Positions 59,525-64,000 of a stretch of DNA of 64,000 nucleotides are shown here, in pieces. Below the pieces are notes generated by a model. The model saw nothing but the letters and a program-made list of their open reading frames with translations, was not told where the DNA came from and ran no database searches. This stretch comes from Chrysemys picta bellii (lineage: Eukaryota > Chordata > Testudines > Emydidae). Position 1 is the first letter of the stretch. Each line of letters opens with the position of its first letter. The translations under genes were made by a program, and so were the position numbers. The stretch covers positions 108,224,421-108,288,420 of the forward strand of contig NC_088792.1 in NCBI RefSeq assembly GCF_011386835.1, read 5' to 3'.

Positions 59525-59979
59525 AGGGCAGGGGTAAATCCCTTAAATGCCCTGCTAAAATGCTGGTTAAGCCCTAATTTCTGGTAGGGAGGCCAGGTGT
59601 GGGGGCCCAGGCAATCAGCAGAGAGCCTATCTGCGAGTCCTAATGAGGGCTGGCTCACTGCTGTGAGTTGAGTTGAGTTGAGTAGTGACAGCTGGGCTGA
59701 AGAGGAGGAGGGCTATAAAAGCCCAGGGGAAAGCTCAGTTGGGAGAGAAGGGTTACAACTCTGTCTCCTCACCAAAGGAAAGGAGCCTCAAGGGCCAGGA
59801 GACCCTGGGAGGGTCTGACTGGGGACAGCCATTGCGGGGAAAAAGTGGGGATAGCACTGTTGCACTGTAAATAAAGACACAGGGGTGAAGCACTGAAGAA
59901 GTGTGGGGACTCTTTATTTTAACCAGCCAACACAGGGCACAGCCACGAGAGAGTGGAAACCTGTTTGGACCCTATGACA
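59525..59979 (+). repeat. 3' LTR of SCAN-gag element
   Basis: Matches the 5' LTR from AGGGCAGGGG onward and ends CTATGACA. TATA box CTATAAAAG lies near 59712 and AATAAA near 59870. The first six bases of the 5' LTR (TGTGGC) are missing here, so the left edge is decayed. It has no hAT insertion. Confidence 0.85.
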
Positions 59980-59984
59980 ATGAG

Positions 59985-60214
59985 GCTTCAGGGGCTGATT
60001 TATCACTCCAAAGTTTCACTGAAATCAGTGGAGATACACTGTCAGAATATGAGATAACGCAGTGGGGAATTAGGCCCTATGTGTCAAATTTATATTTGCT
60101 AAAATAAAGAAACAAAATACTAAGTGTCTATAGCTCTAGTGAAAAAAGATTTTTACTAAAAGAAGAGAGGTGATGGAGATTTAAAATTTGAATGTACAGT
60201 ATGTCACCGTGCCT
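59985..60214. other. Non-coding spacer
   Basis: Short unique stretch between two LTR elements; nothing recognised. Confidence 0.5.
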
Positions 60215-61356
60215 CAGTGGGTGAAACTGAGAATACTGAGATTCGGGACAAACTGCTAAGCAATAGGGCAGACACACCACAAACTGGTAGTTATTCTTCC
60301 ATAAGATATACCAAACCAGCAACAAAAGCAAACTTCTGTCTCACCACATTGGCTAACGAAGTCAGAAATGCAGCCACCTTAGGTATTCCAGTCCTTGTTT
60401 CAACACCCAGACACTAGACTCAATGACGAGTGGTTATTTAAAACCAATTTCATCAACAAAAGAGTTCTTCTGATCCCAAAGGACCAGCCACAATATCCAG
60501 GTCAATATATAACTCAGATCTTACTCAAAAATCATGCTGTTCCCAATCCTTTAGTATCTAATATCCAAAGGTTTATTTATAAGAGAAAAGAAAGAGGTGA
60601 GAGTTTTAATTGGTTAAAGAAATCAAATACATACAATAATTGTAAAGTTCTTGGATCATGCTTGAAGCAGTGATGGAATAAACTGCTGGCTTGTTAAGTC
60701 TCTGGTTGCTTCCAAAAAATTGGAAGATCCTCAGTCCCTTGGTTAGAATGCTTCCATTAGTATAAATTCATAGTCCAGAGATCAGAGCAGGAAAGAGGCA
60801 AAATGGAGATATTTGAGATAGTTCCAGGGCTTTTTATAGCTTCTGCCACGTGGAGAAAAACTCATTGTTCCAAGCAAAGCCCCCAGCACATTTAGTGGAA
60901 AAGTACAGGCACAAGATGGAGTCCAGTGTCACATGATCTAGTCACATGCCCTTGCATGCTTCAGTGAGTCATAGCAGGGGCCATTACCCATATTCTGGCT
61001 GGAACATCCACAGGAAAGCCCATCAGGTGGAGAAAAGCTTCTTCCATGGCACGGTATGTTCATTGATGGGCCATCAACTTGAATACTCCATTCACAATGT
61101 GCTGGCTAGATCAGATGTAGTCTACCTTGTGGTTGTTAAAACAGGAGCAAACACATTTGAAATACAGGTATACAGTCAATATTCATAGCTTGAGATACAA
61201 AAATGATGCATGCATGCAAATGAGAATCATATTCAGCAAACCATAACTTTTCCATTGATACCTTACATGACATACTTTGTGCAAGACTTGTTGCAATATA
61301 TAACAGTGGTAGCAACAATGATCTACATGGTTATATTTTAATTATATAATGTCACA
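60215..61356 (-). mobile_element. LTR (solo or partial), minus strand
   Basis: Matches a long turtle LTR family I recognise. On the minus strand it starts near TGTGACATTATATAA (61356). TATA-like CTATAAAAAGCC lies near 60840-60829, and a polyadenylation signal AATAAA near 60577-60572. No coding region or TSD was established. The left limit is approximate. Confidence 0.5.
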
Positions 61357-62696
61357 CAATGCGATTAAGGGATTGAGATGGTACTGAAATTCTCAATGGA
61401 ATGCCAGATTCCATTACATTTTTATGAAACTTTAAAGGCTTAAATTTGTTTAAAGAGATTAGTGTTTTTGAGTTCTTCAGTATTTGAGAGCTGAGCTGGA
61501 ACCACCTGAAAAGGACTTGATTTTCAGAAAATGCTGGGGCAACACTGAGAATCAGGACCCTTTAAGGTGTCTCAAGATAGGCACCCACAATCCCAAGTAT
61601 TATTTGAAAATGTAGGACTTAAGACCAGATTTTCAAAGGTATTTAGGTGCCTAGTGGGATTTTCAAAAAACTCCCATTGGTTACCTTATTCTATTGTTGT
61701 AAGATGAGAAAACATTAATGGGTCAGATGTGCAGCTGGTGTAAATCAGCATATTTAAACCTGCAGAGGATCTGGCCCCAAATGTGTGGCATAATCATTTT
61801 ATTTAGTAAAACTGTTAACTTTGGTTTTTCTTTTTAGTTGTTTTGTGTATTTAAGGAGGCTTAGGGGAAACAAACTACCCCATACCCCTTAACCCCCCCC
61901 AAATCCCATTTAATATTGGGCAAAATTTTGCCCCAAGTAGCACTTCTGCAACTCAACTGACATCAATGGGGTGGTACAGGTGTAATTTAGATCAGAATTT
62001 GTTTTACTACACATTGATGGAAAATATATGTGCAACAAAATAATGAATAAAATGAAAGGGGAAAGGGAAGAAAAAATGTGAATATTTAAAAACAGTCCAC
62101 GCAGTTTATAGTTTTATGCTTCTCTAGTAAGAATTCACTGATAGACATTTATCTCTCTTCTTACCATAATAACGATACAAACCTTGTCATGTTTCTATAT
62201 TGTTGCAGTTTGAAAGGAAGTTATTGAACAACAGGAAAGGAATTATTTCAAAGTGGAATACAATCTTCACTCAGCCAGTAGTTTCATATTGCCTCAGGGG
62301 CTTTAATTTTTATAGGTATTTGAAGGAGACATGCTTTTTGTGTGCTAAAGCATACATGAAGTGAAGATGAAGTGAGCAGCATGTAAGACTTTCCTTAGTT
62401 TATGTCAGACTTCTGAGACAAGCTGTTTGTTGGGTGCGTGGGCTAACAAATTGTTGATTTAGAATCTGATTTCCAAACTGTTTATGCTCAGAATCAATGC
62501 AATTCATTCAAGAATTAATATCACATTAATGTACATTCACAAAGATTCATTTTTATCATTAAATGTCAGTGAAGGTACTAGACCTTTTCACACTTGTCTT
62601 TATATTCAGAAGCATGCAATGGAAATAAGACAAAGGGCTAATCCATCCTGAACTATTTCTGAAGTAAATCTGTGTTTTTTGAGCCAGATTCTGCAA
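61357..62696. other. Non-coding stretch with a dispersed repeat
   Basis: Near 61515-61690 there is a diverged copy of the palindromic amniote repeat (GATTTTCA..., TTTCAAAGGTATTTAGG). The rest shows nothing recognised. Confidence 0.45.
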
Positions 62697-62704
62697 ACCC
62701 TCAG

Positions 62705-63363
62705 CAGGGCCGGCTCTAGGATTTTTGCCACCCAAAGCAAAAACAATTTTGGCCGGCCGCCCTCCCCCTCCCCCCTTATTTAATTACTCCACCCCTGGCC
62801 CTGCCTCAACTCCGCCCCTTCCCCAAATCCCCAGCCCTGCCTCCTTCCTCCAGGCTCTCAAGCCTAGGAGGGAGGGGGAGAAGCGGCGCCGCACCACGGC
62901 CACTCGGAGTCTCCCCCTCCCTCCCAGGTTTGAGAGCCTGGGAGGGAGGGGGAGACTCCAAGTGGCCGCGGCGCGGGCGCCGCTTCTCCCCCTCCCTCCC
63001 AGGCACCCAAGCCTGGGAGGGAGTGGGAGCAGCGGCGCACGAAACGGCCGCTCGGGATCTTCCCCTCCCTCCCAGGTTTGAGAGCCTGGGAGGGAGGGGG
63101 AGACCCCGAGCCGCCGCGGTGCGCGAAACAGCTGATTCGCGTGCCGCTGCTCCCCCTCCCTCCCAGGTTTGAGAGCCTGGGAGGGAGGGCGAGTAGCGGC
63201 GCGCGAATCAGCTGTTTCGCGCGCCGTGGCAGCAGCAGCGGAGGTGAGCTAGGGCGGCCGGGGCACATTTTTAGGGGCGGCATTCTGGTGCTGGCCATGC
63301 CGCCCCTAAAAATGTGCCTCCCCAAACACCAGCTTGTTTTGCTGGTGCCTAGAGCCGGCCCTG
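62705..63363. mobile_element. hAT element filled with GC-rich hairpins
   Basis: An 8-bp TSD ACCCTCAG lies at 62697-62704 and 63364-63371. TIRs are CAGGGCCGGCTCTAGG at both ends, a 16-base match. The 659-bp body is non-coding. It holds a hairpin array (62847-63226) and, beside the right end, a 22-base-arm inverted repeat (63262-63283 and 63297-63318). Same end family as 9409 and 57067. The open frames here are compositional. Confidence 0.92.
62847..63226. repeat. Tandem array of five GC-rich hairpins
   Basis: Five hairpins use near-identical CTCCCTCCCAGG / CCTGGGAGGGAG arms with short loops (TTTGAGAG in three). The second (62906-62959) has 23-base perfect arms. The spacers alternate in orientation, so neighbouring units are inverted copies. 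The last hairpin extends outward to arms of nearly 50 bases (about 63120-63226). Confidence 0.88.
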
Positions 63364-63371
63364 ACCCTCAG

Positions 63372-64000
63372 GCAAATGAGTAATCCAAGGCTAAGAACTA
63401 CTCACTTTAAGGGTTTCTAGGGCTGGACTCGATAGCAGTAGGGTAAACTGAGACACATGCGTAAGAGTTAAAGTTACTCTAACCCCAGACAAATCACTCT
63501 TACTAGACAGATTAGCTAAAATTCAGATCCAGCCATGCACTGATTGATGGGTGAAGGAGGGAAGGAAAAATTCTCCTGTTTAGGGCTGCGAGTGGCTCTG
63601 CAGACGGTCTACAGAGTCCATTTCAGCCCAAAAGCGGAAATAATCTGTGTGGGGCTCATGTGTCCCTCCCACAGAAGGAGCAGGAAAATGGGAGGATGCA
63701 CAACAAAGGTGGATTTCCAAGCTCCAGCAGTCATGCCATGCAGAGTTGTGCACTCTCCTGGGTTGGCCAAGAAAAGGGGGTTCTTGGTATATCAGTGGAA
63801 AAATCTGTGAGACCAAGAATAACTAATAGGGTTTTATATAAAGCAGCAACTCTCCATTTTTAATTATGCTATCACTATTGCAGACAGTCCCAATGAGTTT
63901 AAAGCCCCACATCACCACAAGTTGTGCAAGAATTTTTGTTGTTGGATTAAACCGCATTGTTTATTTTATATTTTGTAGAATTTTTATACTATTGTTCCCC
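63372..64000. other. Non-coding stretch, no gene seen
   Basis: AT-rich end of the window. Short open frames lack motifs. Confidence 0.5.

Larger units (their letters stand above)
56823..59979 (+). mobile_element. LTR retrotransposon with SCAN-like Gag, no pol beyond protease trace
   Basis: Flanked by ATGAG at 56818-56822 and 59980-59984 (5-bp TSD). Order: 5' LTR, tRNA-Pro-like primer site, gag, protease remnant, purine-rich tract, 3' LTR. The internal region is only about 2 kb and shows no reverse transcriptase, RNase H or integrase. Gag resembles the Ty3/Gypsy (Gmr1-like) type from which the vertebrate SCAN domain is thought to derive. Two hAT MITEs landed in it after integration (57067-57249 in the 5' LTR, 58179-58437 in gag). 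The copy is inactive. Confidence 0.85.

Noticed and set aside
62847..63226. CRISPR-like regular repeats
   Set aside because: Vertebrate DNA, and repeats are palindromic with related, alternating spacers inside a transposon; not a CRISPR array.
62725..63383. Long Pro/Arg/Gly-rich open frames on both strands
   Set aside because: They are readings of the GC-rich hairpin array in the hAT element.

Overview
This window is repeat-rich, AT-leaning vertebrate nuclear DNA. It most likely comes from a turtle, probably a cryptodire. The reasons are several CR1 LINE copies, two tRNA-derived SINEs of the tortoise/Cry type (one nested inside a CR1), and LTR, hAT and Harbinger families that I recognise from turtle genomes. 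I found no convincing host protein-coding exon, rRNA or tRNA gene. The window reads as intergenic or intronic DNA built from dated, nested transposon insertions. Most boundaries called here rest on target-site duplications (TSDs) and terminal inverted repeats (TIRs) read directly from the sequence.

Layout. 1-8.7 kb: unique DNA, then a minus-strand DIRS/Ngaro-like relic with tyrosine recombinase and SGNH-hydrolase blocks (3.1-4.4 kb), a Harbinger-like MITE, and a hAT-like element holding a minus-strand LTR. 9-11 kb: a solo LTR split by a hAT element that is itself split by a second hAT, with TSDs at every level. 14.9-18.1 kb: a CR1 tail and two minus-strand solo LTRs. 18.6-24.4 kb: two SINEs, a decayed LINE ending in a zinc-finger-like motif, a perfectly bounded hAT, and a CR1. 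27-31.2 kb: two minus-strand CR1s joined at a perfect 21-bp-arm hairpin, then a second kind of LINE fragment. 32.9-33.2 kb: a long palindromic repeat. 34-50 kb: solo LTRs, CR1 tails, a short hAT MITE, microsatellites and long featureless stretches.

52.3-56.3 kb holds a complete-length PIF/Harbinger transposon (TTA TSD, 19-bp TIR match). It carries a two-exon Myb/SANT-like gene and a convergent DDE nuclease gene, both broken. 56.8-60.0 kb holds an LTR retrotransposon with a 5-bp TSD, both LTRs, a tRNA-Pro-like primer site, a SCAN-like Gag and a trace of protease, but no reverse transcriptase. Two hAT elements sit inside it, one of them in Gag without changing the reading frame. 60.2-61.4 kb is a minus-strand LTR. 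62.7-63.4 kb is a hAT element filled with GC-rich hairpins.

Nothing here is clearly an undescribed functional system. The most unusual items are the SCAN-like Gag element with its frame-preserving hAT insertion, the CR1/CR1 hairpin junction, the YR plus SGNH relic, and the hairpin array in the last hAT element. All coding regions are transposon-derived and disrupted.
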